Assembly: GCF_964340395.1 (NCBI RefSeq)
Contig: NC_135551.1
Span: 16,974,503-17,038,502, forward strand
DNA: 64,000 nt
Direction: 5' to 3'
Source of the DNA: Glandiceps talaboti
Lineage: Eukaryota; Hemichordata; Enteropneusta; Spengelidae
This document shows, piece by piece, positions 1-28,322 of this stretch (positions are counted from its first letter, which is position 1; each line of letters opens with the position of its first letter). The notes under the pieces are model-generated. The model was not told the DNA's origin. It made no database searches and saw nothing but the letters and a program-made list of their open reading frames with translations. Both the position numbers and the translations under genes were made by a program.

Positions 1-885
1 ATATCACTAAATGCCTGTCAGGAAATTCAAACATTGAACATAGACCAACAGTCAATCTTACATCACCATGAAAATTGTGGGGTTTTTTTTAAAAAAGAAA
101 AAGAATGGATGATGTAATAAACAAAGACATCGTGGAAGTGGTCTTAGAGTCGTTTTAAGAGATAACCAATGAAATGGTCATATTGATTTTGATAGATTAA
201 CAGAGTATTGAATTCAAAGTTTGTCTCCAAATTCAAATTCCTACTCCATATTTTCATGATCTATCGTAGTAGGATGCTGACAAGCTAATTGAACTGAGAC
301 CATCCATGAATTTGCCTGACTGGAAAAGTCTTAAGAGTTTCCTCGACTACATTGCAGTGGATAGGGTTGAATCACTACCTAGCCTATACTCTTTACACTG
401 CACTGACAGATGATTACAAATATTCACTCATTTGAATTACAATTTTAACTAAAAAAACTGGCCTCAAATTCTTACTGGATTTTAAAACTACTTGCTAGAT
501 GACATCATAGGCATCACCGTGTGATATGATTCAATCAGGAGAGTTGGAGCTGTGTGACATAAATATAATCAGTCGACATAGTCATAGCCCATCCCAAAGG
601 TGAATGGACTAAAACCTATCTAAAGTGGGGTTGAGCCAGTTGCTAAAAGTAAAATCATAATCTATGTTTAGGGTTGAATATATAGAAGTGCTGGGGGAAA
701 AGTCCAACTAGGTGTTTGTCGAGAGCATATGATTGAAACCTGCCAAGGTAAAGAACCAAGACTAACTCACAAACAAATAGTGATTGATCTACTTTTAATG
801 GATTTGATATATTTCCCATGATGCATCATTCAAAATGGAGGGTTTGCAAATTCCCCAGTATTAACTTCCTGCAGACAAGACTCAC
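1..885. other. intron of the KIAA0930 homologue (left edge)
   Basis: No exon, RNA gene or repeat recognised. The next KIAA0930 coding exon should be further left, outside the window. Confidence 0.55.
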
Positions 886-16858
<15,973 letters not shown>

Positions 16859-17074
16859 CTTCTTTGATCCAACCTTTGACCTATGTGGTCATTTCCTCGT
16901 CATCCTTTTCAGTCGGCAAGATCATTTGTTGTAACATATGTAAAATAATATTTTATGTTACCTAAAATAAAATATTTTTGGGCCTTGAATAACTTATTTC
17001 CCCGAATTGCTTATATTATTGCCTGTATTATCACATCAACCGTTGGTGGCGCACTACTCAAATAAACGAAGAAA
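16859..17074. promoter_or_regulatory. bidirectional promoter region KIAA0930 / DNAJC8
   Basis: Only 216 bases separate the divergent ATG codons of the KIAA0930 homologue (minus) and DNAJC8 (plus). Both start codons lie in AAGATGG/AAAATGG contexts. No TATA box or CCAAT box stands out. Head-to-head housekeeping genes usually share a promoter, so this interval should contain both transcription starts. That is inference from spacing. Confidence 0.6.
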
Positions 17075-20000
17075 ATGGCGACTCCCACGGATCCAAGTGT
17101 CGCTTCATCGTCAATTGAACCTGCAAAACCTCCTTCTGAAGGAGTGTTTAAACGGTTCATGTCAGAGGTAAGACATGTAGTATACAAATGTAAATATCAT
17201 GATGATAAATGAAAGGTAAAGACTGTCTTAGTTTCTGAAGTAATTTGTGCGAAGTAAAAATGAACTCGGCGTCAATTTGAAATTCTCCATTGTTTTCATT
17301 GGATGTGTAGTTGTGAAGCATTTGACATTGAAGATTATTTGTGAGATGCAGTGTTCATGGCTATGTACCTCTAGGGCGTATAATGTGTGTTATAAAAAGT
17401 TTGACTTCAATTTTCACGCGTGGACTGTGTGAAACACTGAAAGGAGACAATGATTATTCACTCTCATCGGATACACAATAAACTTGACACCATAAACAAA
17501 AACAACTTTAGACATACACCAGTAATATTCGTGTTATAATTCATACTGACTGGTCACCTTTGATAACCAAATGACATGAATAATTATTCTAAATTCTGTA
17601 TGAAATTTAAAAAAAAATTTAGACTGCAAAACTAATTTTCGTACTTTGATTAGAAGAACCAACACTTGCAGAGTAAAATTGTAGTAAGAATATAATAAAA
17701 TAGGTGGAAGAAAGTGTCATCGATGCAATGATGTTTGAAATTGTGTACACTCAGCATGCAGTAATAAGGCCAAATGAAAAAATGTGTGTTTCCGATAACC
17801 GGGCCAACCCTAGTTTAAGCTGTCGAACCTTAACATTTTTTTAAACATCTAAAACACAAAGATAAGAAATTCTTTGACTTCTTGACCTTCATCATGCACA
17901 TCAGTTTTCTTTCACCAGTGATTCCTGCTCATATTTCATCAAAGTATCACAGAAGGGGTATTCTTACTGATACTTTGTTTGTTTTTGGGTCGAAGCAATA
18001 TTTTTCAAGAATAAAAACAATTAAAAAGATAAAATTAAATAAATCAAAATCACAACCTACCTACCCAATTTTTAGAAGCCATATAATCAGAAACACACAA
18101 TTGTTTTTATTGCATATGTAGTGATATTTATTTTGTGTATTTATTTCAGGTTAAAGAAATTGAAAAGAGAGATTCAGTTCTAACACCAAAACAACAAATT
18201 GAACGACTTCTTCGTCCAGGGTCAACATATTTCAATCTTAATCCATTTGAGGTAGGTCTTGTTAAAGTGGGGGATTGTGGGTAGAACAAATGGTGAGCTG
18301 GCACTACAGTCTCCTGAGCAGTGTGCCCTCTAAGCCAATTTTACTGAAGCATACAATTTCTAGTGACGCACAAAAATTTGGTGTTCCCCTATTTCTTACT
18401 ATGTGGTGACTCACAATAAAATGCTAGTTTTTCTCATTGACTCACAACAACAAAATATGGCTATCATTAGAGGGCACACTGCTCCTGAGTAACCATGAGA
18501 ATATGGAAAGCTTTAATGTAAGCAACTGTAAGAGTATACACACACATTTTGCTGTACATTGACCAAAGCTAAAAGCAGTGTGTATTTGAACGGAAACTTC
18601 TATTATAAACAATGTCAACTGAACATTGTGAAAATATATGAAGTAAAATATTAGTTTGCCTGTAAAAGTGATGAAATAATCTAGTGTCTGATTGCACTAT
18701 CATCAAGTATGGAGTCTGTCTTGGTATATCCCAGTCAAAAACGTTCATGAAATAGAAAGTACTGAAAGATGTAGGCTATCTTAACAAATACTGTACATGT
18801 AACTTGTAGACATTGCTAAAGCAGGTACACTGTACAGTCTAACAGATATTCACAGGTACAATGTATTCTACCAGGGTTCACAAAAAAAATAAAGGTGCTA
18901 AATATGGATAAAGTGAATTCTAGTGATAAGGTGTGACGCCTTATGTTAACTGGCATTGTAAACCTAAAGAAAATCACCCACTGACATGTGTTAATATCGT
19001 GTATGATACATGTATCCCATTCTTTGATATTTGCTGTAACATTTATACTTTCATACTATACAGGTACTTCAAGTTGATCCATCCTTGACAAGGGAAGATA
19101 TCAAAAAACTGTATAGAAGGGTAAGAGTCATACTTTTGTGTTGTTCTGTTCTGTTCAGTTCAGTTCAAGGGACTGCATATCCATTGATAATTAAACTTTT
19201 ATTACCTGGCTGTAGTGTGGAAATACAGCTCAATATTGTTGGTGAAGGCATTAGTGTCATCGGACAAGATTACAGTCTCTTACAGTTTCCTTCCCTTCAT
19301 TCACAATACAGACTTGAAAGAAATATTTGGTGAATATCTGAAGTTTTTCAGCTGGTGTTTACAGCTTGTCACTGTTTTTACTTGTTGATTTAAAACAAAC
19401 TCCTTGCAATGGTAACTAAACAGCTACATGTAATGTCAATGTTGTTCAATTCTTATAAACCTAAGTCTTGTATCATGTCCCCTCTAGATATTCACACATA
19501 TACGATACTACATGTAGGACCAAGCATGTCTAGTTTTTCAGTGTAACATTTGCTTTGACATTCTGTAACCAACCAAGTGACACTTTCCATATGCCATTGA
19601 CATCAGTGCAGATTGAAATTGCTTGATTTATCATGACTACCATAAGCAAACCATGGCCAAACAGCAATTGACACCCAGAGGCTTAGATAGATGGCCACTT
19701 TTCAGCTACATGTACATGTATATAGACAAAAAGAACATTACACAAGGGTACCCAAGATTTAGGAAGATATAGATGATAACTTTGGTCATGCATATCAAAC
19801 AAATGGCAGTACAGATTATAAACAAAATAGCTGTGAGGTCATAAAAATGTAATCGAATGGAAAAGTTAGAACTGAGTTGGTAAACAATACCATTGGCATT
19901 CGCATTGCGACAAAACGCCAAATGTTCTAATACTCAATATTAAAAACTTGAATGTAAATGCAACCACCAGTAAACTTCTTGAAAAAGCCACTGAGATGCA

Positions 20001-21775
20001 ATACTTTTTACTGATTAAAGCTGGGTTTTTTATAATCACAGTACACAACATTGTACATTTTTTGCAATGCACCAGACTCAGTAAATCGCAAAATCTACAT
20101 CCCATCTATTGAAATGATACCCAGTTATAGTTATTTGCATCCTTTGTGGAGGGAAAATATCAAGGTTGTCAGATACTTTTGCAGTTTACCCTCACATGCA
20201 ACCATTCGATTCCAATCAGATCAATACTGAATCAATGAATTCTATATATTAACAAAGCTATTCATCTGTTTTCCTTGTTTTCACAGTTATCAATTTTAGT
20301 ACATCCAGACAAGAATATTGATGACAAAGAACGAGCACAGTCAGCATTTGAAGGTAAGTCACAAAACTGACTCCTTTCAGAGCCCTTCCCACAGGACTTT
20401 AGTTTTAATCCACTCTATAAATACAACAAGTAACACTGAAGTAAAGTACTTTCTCTATATGCTACACTCATTTATAGCCTTCACATCAAGTGTAAAAGTA
20501 TACTGTTTCAAGGTTTTTTACAAGCCTTATAGCATGTGGCCTTTGTAGTATGGTCAATTAGCAAATGAAACAGTAATACTTTTACACTTGATATGGATGC
20601 TATTAACAATTGTGGTATATACAGAAAATACTTTACTTTGGTGTTATGAGTTGTACTAGCAAATGAAACAGTATACTTTTACACCTGATATGGATGCTGT
20701 TAACGATTGTGGTATATACACGAACAGAAAATGCTTTACTTAGGTGATGTCGGTTGTATTAGCAAATGAAACAGTATACTTCTATACTTGACATGGATGA
20801 TATAAACGATTGTGGTACATACAGAAAATGCTTTACTTTGGTGTTATGGTATATATAGTAATAGTACAGTTTGTTCGTCTTTTGTGTAGAGTTCATGCAA
20901 ATCTGTGATTTATTCCACAAGAACATTTCAGACATTTATGTACATACTATCTTAATATAAAGGGGAACAAAGGAGAGGGTGGTTTTATCCTGACTTAATA
21001 CATAGGGAACCCAGCGAAGACATTTCCCCAACCATGCTGCAATGCACACATCCTTTCTAAAATAGAGATGTGGAAATTGGCAAATCCGGTTTAGACTGGC
21101 TGGACACTAGAGCAAAGCATTCTGGGAAACAAAGTGATCAGTAGCTGAACACCTTATGTAAAAAGGAAAATAGCCTCAGCATTGTTTATTTAGGCAAAGG
21201 ATTCTTTCATTCTGACCTTTAGTCACTTCCCTGGATGTACACATTCATATTCAGTACAGTATGCAGTGCTGTTATGAGAATGGATTTATGGAGAGTTCAT
21301 ACCAACTGTTTGTCTTCCACAGTGATTGGTAAAGCATGGAGAACAATAGAAGATGACAAACTTTATAACAGGTGTAAGGAGATAGTGGAGGAAGCTAAAG
21401 AAAAAACAGAACACATGGTAAGTACAAATTTATGTATGACAAGGCAAACTTTTACAATACAAAGTGCTACCACACACTGTCTCCCTCCTTTGGCTCCCAC
21501 TAATGGTTCATATCAGTAGTGGCTACATTGGAGATTTTCACTTGTCACTGCCGTTCATAAATAAAAAAACAACCATGTGCATTTTACTGTTGTCAGATGG
21601 TTAAATAAAGTAAAATGCTGGAGAGTGATATAATTATACCTTCATATATCGGTATATACCGGGTAATGATATCATTGGACAGTAATTGCTACCGAGTCTT
21701 TACAGAGTCTTGTGCACTTACATGCATCTAACATGTTCATCAAATCTCCTAGGTTGAGAGGATTACAGGTGGGAT

Positions 21776-21848
<73 letters not shown>

Positions 21849-23892
21849 CGCATAGTCTTCAAAGTGTCTTGACTCCTACCTGACACACACAAGACAATGG
21901 GGGGGAGGGGGGTGTTACATGTAAATGAAGGTATTGTTTGAAAATGTGGGGTGAAATAGACAGGATGTGATGTCATACTGAATACCCCATATTCCCATTA
22001 TCTGAAAGGTAAAAGATTTCATGGTTTGGCCACTAGGGTTGCTGTTCGCAGTACGTTGGGGGGGGGGGGGGGCAGAAGTGAAGGCTAGAAAGAATATAAG
22101 AATATGGCATGTTAGCTAGTGCAGTGAACATTTACATTGGCATATTTACATTGATTTTCTGCTTAATTGTGAATGTCATTTGTATTTTTGTAATTTACAG
22201 ATTACAGAGAAAAGAAAGAAGTTGAAAAAAGATGGTTTACCTACAACGGTGGATGAAGATGATCCAGCAAAGGTTGGCCACAATATATTAATATTTGAAT
22301 ATATGTAAAAATGTAGAAGGCAAAGTTACACATGTACAATTAATGTAACACATATGCATGGCTCAAAACACTTAGATGTACACTGCATGCATGTCTTGTT
22401 ATGCAGGTAGATGTTAAAACCGGCTTGTACAGCTTGCATGTTCAAAATTCTTATTTTAAAAAAACATCAGGTGAACTCCATACTAGTAATCGTAGTATCA
22501 TAAAGACAAAAGATTGCAAAGTTTGGCCACTAGGGGTGCTATTCAAGCACAGTAATGTGACTACCAAATTTGTAAAATGATGATCTATTAGAGGAGGACT
22601 CTGGAGTTAATAAACAAATTGTTACTGAAACTTCATTTGGCCAAATTTACTAAACGTAGAAGTGAGCCCTGCAATACAGTAAACTACCCTGAAAATATCA
22701 AATTCTGCCACAGCTGCAATGACTAATGCTGAAACAATCATTTGGTTCAGATTTGTGCCAGTAACAGTATTTGCATAGTGTTTTCTTTGTTGAGTTTGTG
22801 CTATTTATTCTTACAGTTCAAACATGCAGTATGGGTACAGACGTGTAAACTATTTGCAGATTTAGAAAGACAGAGAAGACAATTAGAAGAAAGAGAACAG
22901 CAAGAAAGGTATGTTTTGTTATGCTCTGTTCATAGAGAACACTGCAATGCATGTGATACTATTAATTTGACTTTCTTTTACCTATAAACATTTCAATATT
23001 GATTAGATAGAGGGCGCCATCCACCAGAAAAGATCAACTGCAAGAGTACAGCACATTCACTACTTCTTTGATCTTTGACCTCATCACTGTGGTCAGTGAT
23101 AGCTGGAGATGATTTGGGTGAAGTGGATGTCATATTGGGATTGAAATGGTGGTCTCATTCAAACCTCAATTAAAATCTTATTTTAGCCCAAAGTTTGTTT
23201 CGCTGAAATGGCATCATTACTTCTGCTCATCCAGAGTGAATGTCAGGGGGTGTAACTCCAACACTGTAGTTTTACCTATTTTCACACCTCAAATATAAGA
23301 CATTCACAAACTTACAAGGAGTGTTCATGGAACATACCGGTAATTTCCAAGTATTTATCGTTTTGTTTTCATAGGAAAAGACAAAGAGAAGAAGAGATAG
23401 CAGAGGAAGAAAAACAGGAACGTGAAAAAGAATGGAATAAGAAATGGGAGGTTAGTTTACAGTTCAGAGAGAACTTACTTTCAGTAACGCTTAATAACTC
23501 AAAATAAAACAATGCATGCTTGAACTTAATTATTGCTACTTGTCTCAGTTACCCAAACTCACCACTGGTGGTGCACTACTCTCAGCCAGCCCAGTCGTAG
23601 TTTAGATGCCAACGTGGTTTGAAATCATCTCTGACCCTCAGTGAGAAATCATGCACCAAAATTTGTTCATGCAAATGAGTAAACCCCAACTGGCAACTGT
23701 TGTACAGAACCTGTCTTGCAGTCCAACATTCGGGCACTGACTGAGTGTTATTTTACTCATTGTACATTGTAGGATAGTCGAGATGAACGAGTCGACAGTT
23801 GGAGAACCTGGACATCTGGAGGTACTTCAAAGAAAAAGAAGAAACTGAAAACAGGGTTTAAACCACCAAAACACAAAGCAGAAACCAGATGA
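17075..23892 (+). CDS. DNAJC8: DnaJ homologue subfamily C member 8 (DNAJC8)
   Basis: J-domain co-chaperone of the nucleus, known in humans as a spliceosome-associated protein; it stimulates HSP70 ATPase. Nine exons: 17075..17167, 18150..18251, 19064..19120, 20287..20353, 21323..21417, 22201..22272, 22817..22908, 23375..23450, 23773..23892, all GT-AG and phase-consistent. They give 257 aa (human 253). The family block KRDSVLTPKQQIERL and STYFNLNPFEVLQ lies in exons 2-3. The J-domain HPD is intact at residues 90-92 (exon 4). A charged helical C-terminal half (RQREEEIAEEEK) precedes DSRDERVDSWR and a basic tail KPPKHKAETR. The start was chosen as the first ATG after the promoter gap, in good context. 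A 163-bp hAT-like MITE sits in intron 2 and a (GT)n tract in intron 5. No canonical AATAAA was seen close after the stop. Confidence 0.97.
18319..18481 (+). mobile_element. hAT-like MITE family, copy 2 (8-bp TSD)
   Basis: 163 bp with termini CAGTGTGCCCTCTAA and TTAGAGGGCACACTG (with one or two mismatches further in). It is flanked by a perfect 8-bp direct repeat CTCCTGAG (18311-18318, 18482-18489). An 8-bp duplication plus CAGTG ends is the hAT signature. It lies in intron 2 of DNAJC8. Confidence 0.85.
20420..20850 (+). repeat. 95-105 bp repeat: one inverted plus three direct units
   Basis: Direct units begin AGCAAATGAAACAGTA at about 20560, 20660 and 20760, with TGGATG.TATTAACAATTGTGG and GAAAATACTTTACTTTGGTG. 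The segment 20420-20515 is the complement of the same unit (AGTAAAGTACTTTCTCTATA .. ATCAAGTGTAAAAGTATACTG). It lies in DNAJC8 intron 4. Confidence 0.75.
21778..21847 (+). repeat. (GT)n microsatellite
   Basis: About 35 GT units in DNAJC8 intron 5. Confidence 0.95.
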
Positions 23893-24164
23893 AAACTTTA
23901 ATATTGTTATTTTTCCATTCAGTAAAATTTGGTTTAATAAGTAACATACATTTATAAAACTTTGTCAAGTGTTACAGTTGTTCAATTCCTTGGTTCACAC
24001 CTCAAGAGTTAAGACCTTGACTGTTTTCTGGTCGAGTACACTCTATTGTAAATGACCACTATCCAGGACTTTCTTTGTTCAGTGGAAAGTCCAGTACTAA
24101 GAACTATGGTCCATATTTTACTACATATTGGGATTGGTAGTCCAGGTCTGTTGAAATATGAAGT

Positions 24165-24765
24165 TATCTCACTGAAATGTACACTATACAGTGTTCACTG
24201 GACCCCATTTCATTTATCTCGCTGAAATGTACACAATATAGTGCTCACTGGACCCATTATCTCACTGAAATGTACACAACACAGTGTTCACTGGACCCCA
24301 GTTATCCCACAGAAATGTACAAAACACAGTGTTCACTGGACCCCAGTTATCCCACTGAAATGTACACAACGCAGTGATCACTGGACCCCAGTTATCCCAC
24401 TGAAATGTACACAACACAGTGTTCACTGGACCCGTTATTCCACTGAAATGTACACAACACAGTGTTCACTGGACCCCAGTTATCTCACTGAAATGTACAC
24501 CATATAGTGCTCACTGTATCCCAAGTAGTCCCTTTGAAATGTACACAACACAGTGGTTACTTGAGCCAAGTAATCATAGTGAAATGTACCCAATGCAGTG
24601 TTCACTGGTCTCCAAGTAATCACAGTGAAATATACACCATGCAATGTTTACCAGCACCCAGTAAAGCTAAGCAAAATATACAGTGCAGTGTTAACTGGAC
24701 TCCAGTAATCACAGTGAAATGTGTACTTGAGTACTGTAATCACAGTGAAGTATCTACTAGACCCC
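24165..24765 (+). repeat. 45-bp minisatellite downstream of DNAJC8
   Basis: About a dozen units of CACTGAAATGTACACAACAC ..AGTGTTCACTGGACCCCAGTT, best preserved at 24250-24500 and progressively degenerate toward 24765. It begins 270 bp after the DNAJC8 stop, so it may be in its 3' UTR. Confidence 0.9.
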
Positions 24766-25109
24766 AGTCTGACCCCCATGCAGTTATAACAATGAAATTG
24801 AGACTGTCCAATCCAATTTGTAGTTATCATTTCAACAGTGACCAAATCTACCTGTTCATGAAAAGACACCTTTTCATTTATTGAAGTTGAAACTAAGAAA
24901 CATTCATTTAGACATTTTTGTAAACTTTGTGTAGCTTATATATCTGTTGTTGTGTATTCAGTGTATATTCTGATTTCATGATTACATTCCATACATATCT
25001 AGTAAAACAATATTATTATATGTTGTATGTTAATAGGTATGCACCAACAGAGAATGGTGTCTTGATATCTTTTCAAGATATGTCAACCATAATGTAGCAC
25101 AAGTAGAAA

Positions 25110-25385
25110 CATGCACTCATACAGCAGACACACACAACCAGCAGACGCTCACAGCCAGCAGACATGCACAACCAGCAGACACAGACAACCAACAGACACT
25201 CACAGCCAGCAGACACACACAACCAACAGAAACAGACCCAACAGATGCTCACAGCCAGCAGACAGGCACAACCAACAGACACACACAACCAGCAGACACA
25301 ACCACCAGACGCTCACAGCAAGCAGACACAACCACCAGACACAGACACAACCAGTAGACGCTCACAGCCAGCAGACACACACACA
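25110..25385 (+). repeat. CAGCAGACAC-rich minisatellite
   Basis: Irregular 18-bp units such as ACAACCAGCAGACGCTCAC and ACAACCAACAGACACA. Confidence 0.9.
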
Positions 25386-27985
25386 GATTGTAGCAACAAC
25401 ATACATTACAGAACCATCCAAGCTCCTATGCATCGATATGTATTGCTGCCATCAGTGGCAGCCATATTGAATTCTAATTGGTTGCCTTGACGACTTGCCA
25501 ACAAGATGGCAGCCTGCATCCATGTCTCACTACAGAATGTAAACATACATGGCACTTCTTTTTACCATGAACTTGAACAACATTGTTATCAGGGACGGAG
25601 GATAAACCATACACATAGTTTAATATCAGTGTTATTTAATTTCCTTCTCAGTATGTTATAGATTATCATCTAACAGCAATCATAAATGCCCATCTTTGTG
25701 TTTTATTTGTTGACAACCACAACAAATCCAATATGGCCACTACTAATAGCAGTGTTACATGACATGTCAACTGGAAACAGGATAAAGAAACAGTTTGTTA
25801 ACTCCGCATTATCTAGTGGTGATAATATCTAGGTTTACATTTTACACTGGAGATTTAATAATTCACTTTAAATCACATTTAACAATAAAACTATTGATAC
25901 TAAATACAGTTACATACTTGGTACAATAATCAACGATGGGCGACATTTCGAGGGGGCTAAAATTCTGGAAAATTTGGAATAAATATATTTACATACACTA
26001 TGTTTGAACTCGATCAACAGCAATAGGCAAGACGTTCAAATATTAATTTTATTTTTAAAATTAAAAATGCCATGGCGATCAAACCCCAACTAACCATTGG
26101 AAGACATTCAGGGAAAAATACATTCGCAAGATCTGGAGATTCCATCCATCCATTCATCCACACGTCTTGTATATTTTACACACACCATAAATATCAAACA
26201 GAAATGTATGTTTTCTAAACACTTTTTTTTGTCATCATACCTTCTTCTATTCCCACCATATGTCACAATTCTTAGGTCAATTCAAGTCTAAAAGTGACAT
26301 CATATATTTTGAAGTGTGTCTGAGAATCTTTGTATAAAGTCTTATGAAGCAATCTTTTTTGAAAACGTACAAGTAAAAAGTGTATGGTTTCATTCATGTA
26401 AAACCTGCCAATCTTTTGCTAGCATCTTTTTATCTTTTCTTATGTGACAGTACAATCTAGTGGGTAGGGGGTATGTAATATTTGGGCAGTTTGTAAAGGA
26501 GAGGGAATGCAATACTGTATGGAATACAGATAGTTTCAACTAAATTTCAGTTACTGCATGTACATTCGCAATTACCAGTATGTATATTGTGTTTTGTTAG
26601 TAAGTATTGTCTTAATATTTTGATACAAACAAAACTTATCATACCCCTATATATATATGCCACAATTATTATAAACTTGTATAACTATATTGTGTGATTT
26701 TGATACCAATACAAAGACACCATTACATTTGAGAAGACCTGCTGAGGTGTGCAAATAGTCAAAAGATGTCAACCATTTTATGTGTACTCATCCACTAAAT
26801 ACCTAGCCAGAAAGATTCGGTCCTTGTTTCCGCATATGTAATATACTCACCAACTCATGGCTAGCAAGTGGTTATACATAAACGGACCAAGGACTGGACC
26901 ATTTCAGAGTACTACATACCTATACATTATAGAATTACAATTTGATAATTTTTGTGTATTTCATACGTATAATTGTAGTCACCTTTATTTGCAGGGTATT
27001 TACACCTAGCAGCAGAGTATACATAACAAACATGTTTCATTCCACCATAGTGTGTATTCAGTCTATCCAATATAGTCATTACTGAAAGTACTACACAGAT
27101 CTCCACGTGGCAAGTTGTAATATTCCAAGTAGATATATGGAATTATACTCTGGCAATTCTGACTCATGGCAGCTCTTGTTTTGCTCAACAACTAATTATT
27201 TGTGTACACATGTGAGTTGTCATGACATAGAACGACTGAGAACTAAAAATCAATATTTTTTGTTCAAACGTGTTCAATCTGGCTTGTGTGTGATAATAAC
27301 ATCCATCATAGTCCTTATGCACCAAAACTTACAGATAATCAACAACGCCATGTAATATTTGTAAACAATATTGATAAACAACTTTATTTCTTTAAATTTT
27401 ATAAATGTTTAGTCTTTACACCGAGGTACTATACAAAGGGTTACCCCACAAGTTACAATACAACAGCAATCATTTACCCCTAATACATCAAAAGTACTCA
27501 ATGTCTTCAAAAGTTGCACACTGTGGTAGAAATTATTTAGTTTTACAACATGTATTTAGCAGGGTAATGTATTTTCCTAGTATGTAGATTACATATTCAA
27601 AGTTTAACTTGTACAATAAAGTTTTTTTTCAACCAACAATACCAATGCTGTAATTTGTTTGTTTTTTGATGTTCTGTCTTCTAAAAACCATTATTGTTGT
27701 GGAATGGAAACAGCTGTGGTCAGTAAGTCATTGTATTAGTGGTGAATAATAAAATTGGTTTGATCACAGAGCCATTTTATCAGTAGTCAACAATCAGACT
27801 TGTTTTACAAGTGCCTAAGTATCTCCCCCTTACACATATACTGGTATACACTTGACCACAGCATGAGAATAAAACCTACACAAACACACATACTGAATAT
27901 ATGGTATTCAAATTAGTTGTTTAACACTTATGGCCCAGCGCCCCAGGTAACAAAGGGGCCAAAAAGCGAACAGTTGTGGGGCAAA
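25386..27985. other. intergenic between convergent DNAJC8 and RMI1
   Basis: No gene seen. Candidate polyadenylation hexamers: AATAAA about 25884 and 27613 on plus, TTTATT (minus-strand AATAAA) about 27384. None can be assigned to a transcript from sequence alone. Confidence 0.5.
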
Positions 27986-27989
27986 GTAC

Positions 27990-28185
27990 TTGATCTAGCA
28001 CTTCACCAGAATACAAAGAAGTCCTACATCTAGCAGTTCAGCAAAAAATGCTGAAATGTTAGAATCTAGCACTTTGCCAAAATACAACAAAATCCTTAAT
28101 CTAGCAGTTCGGCATAAAACAATGAAATATTAGAATCTAGCACTTTGCCAAAATACAAAGAAGTCTTACATCTAACACTTTGTCC
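27990..28185 (+). repeat. about 50-bp tandem repeat with ATCTAGCAC/ATCTAGCAG
   Basis: Units alternate ATCTAGCACTTTGCCAAAAT and ATCTAGCAGTTCAGCA with AAGTCCTAC between. It lies in the 3' flank of RMI1. Confidence 0.75.
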
Positions 28186-28322
28186 CAAAATGAAAGTGCA
28201 AGATCTATAACAATACATGGTCTGATAAATTATCTTCTTTGTCTCAAAGTGACCAATTTTACTGTCAGAGGTACCACTATATATTTGCTTTCTGATGAAT
28301 GATTAATTGAATTTGATAATAT

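Noticed and set aside
24165-24765. CRISPR-like regular repeats
   Set aside because: Contiguous degenerate units without unique spacers, in an animal genome with introns.
24177-24884. Overlapping ORFs with repeated CSLDPSYPTEMYTTQ-like protein
   Set aside because: They are translations of the 45-bp minisatellite in three frames; the phase changes with unit length, so no coding constraint.
25073-25490. ORFs rich in QQTHTTSR or CVSAGCECLL
   Set aside because: Products of the CAGCAGACAC minisatellite on both strands.
26815-26900. Possible small inverted repeat GTCCTTG.TTCCG / CGGACCAAGGAC
   Set aside because: Arms of about 12 bp with mismatches and no flanking duplication; could be chance.
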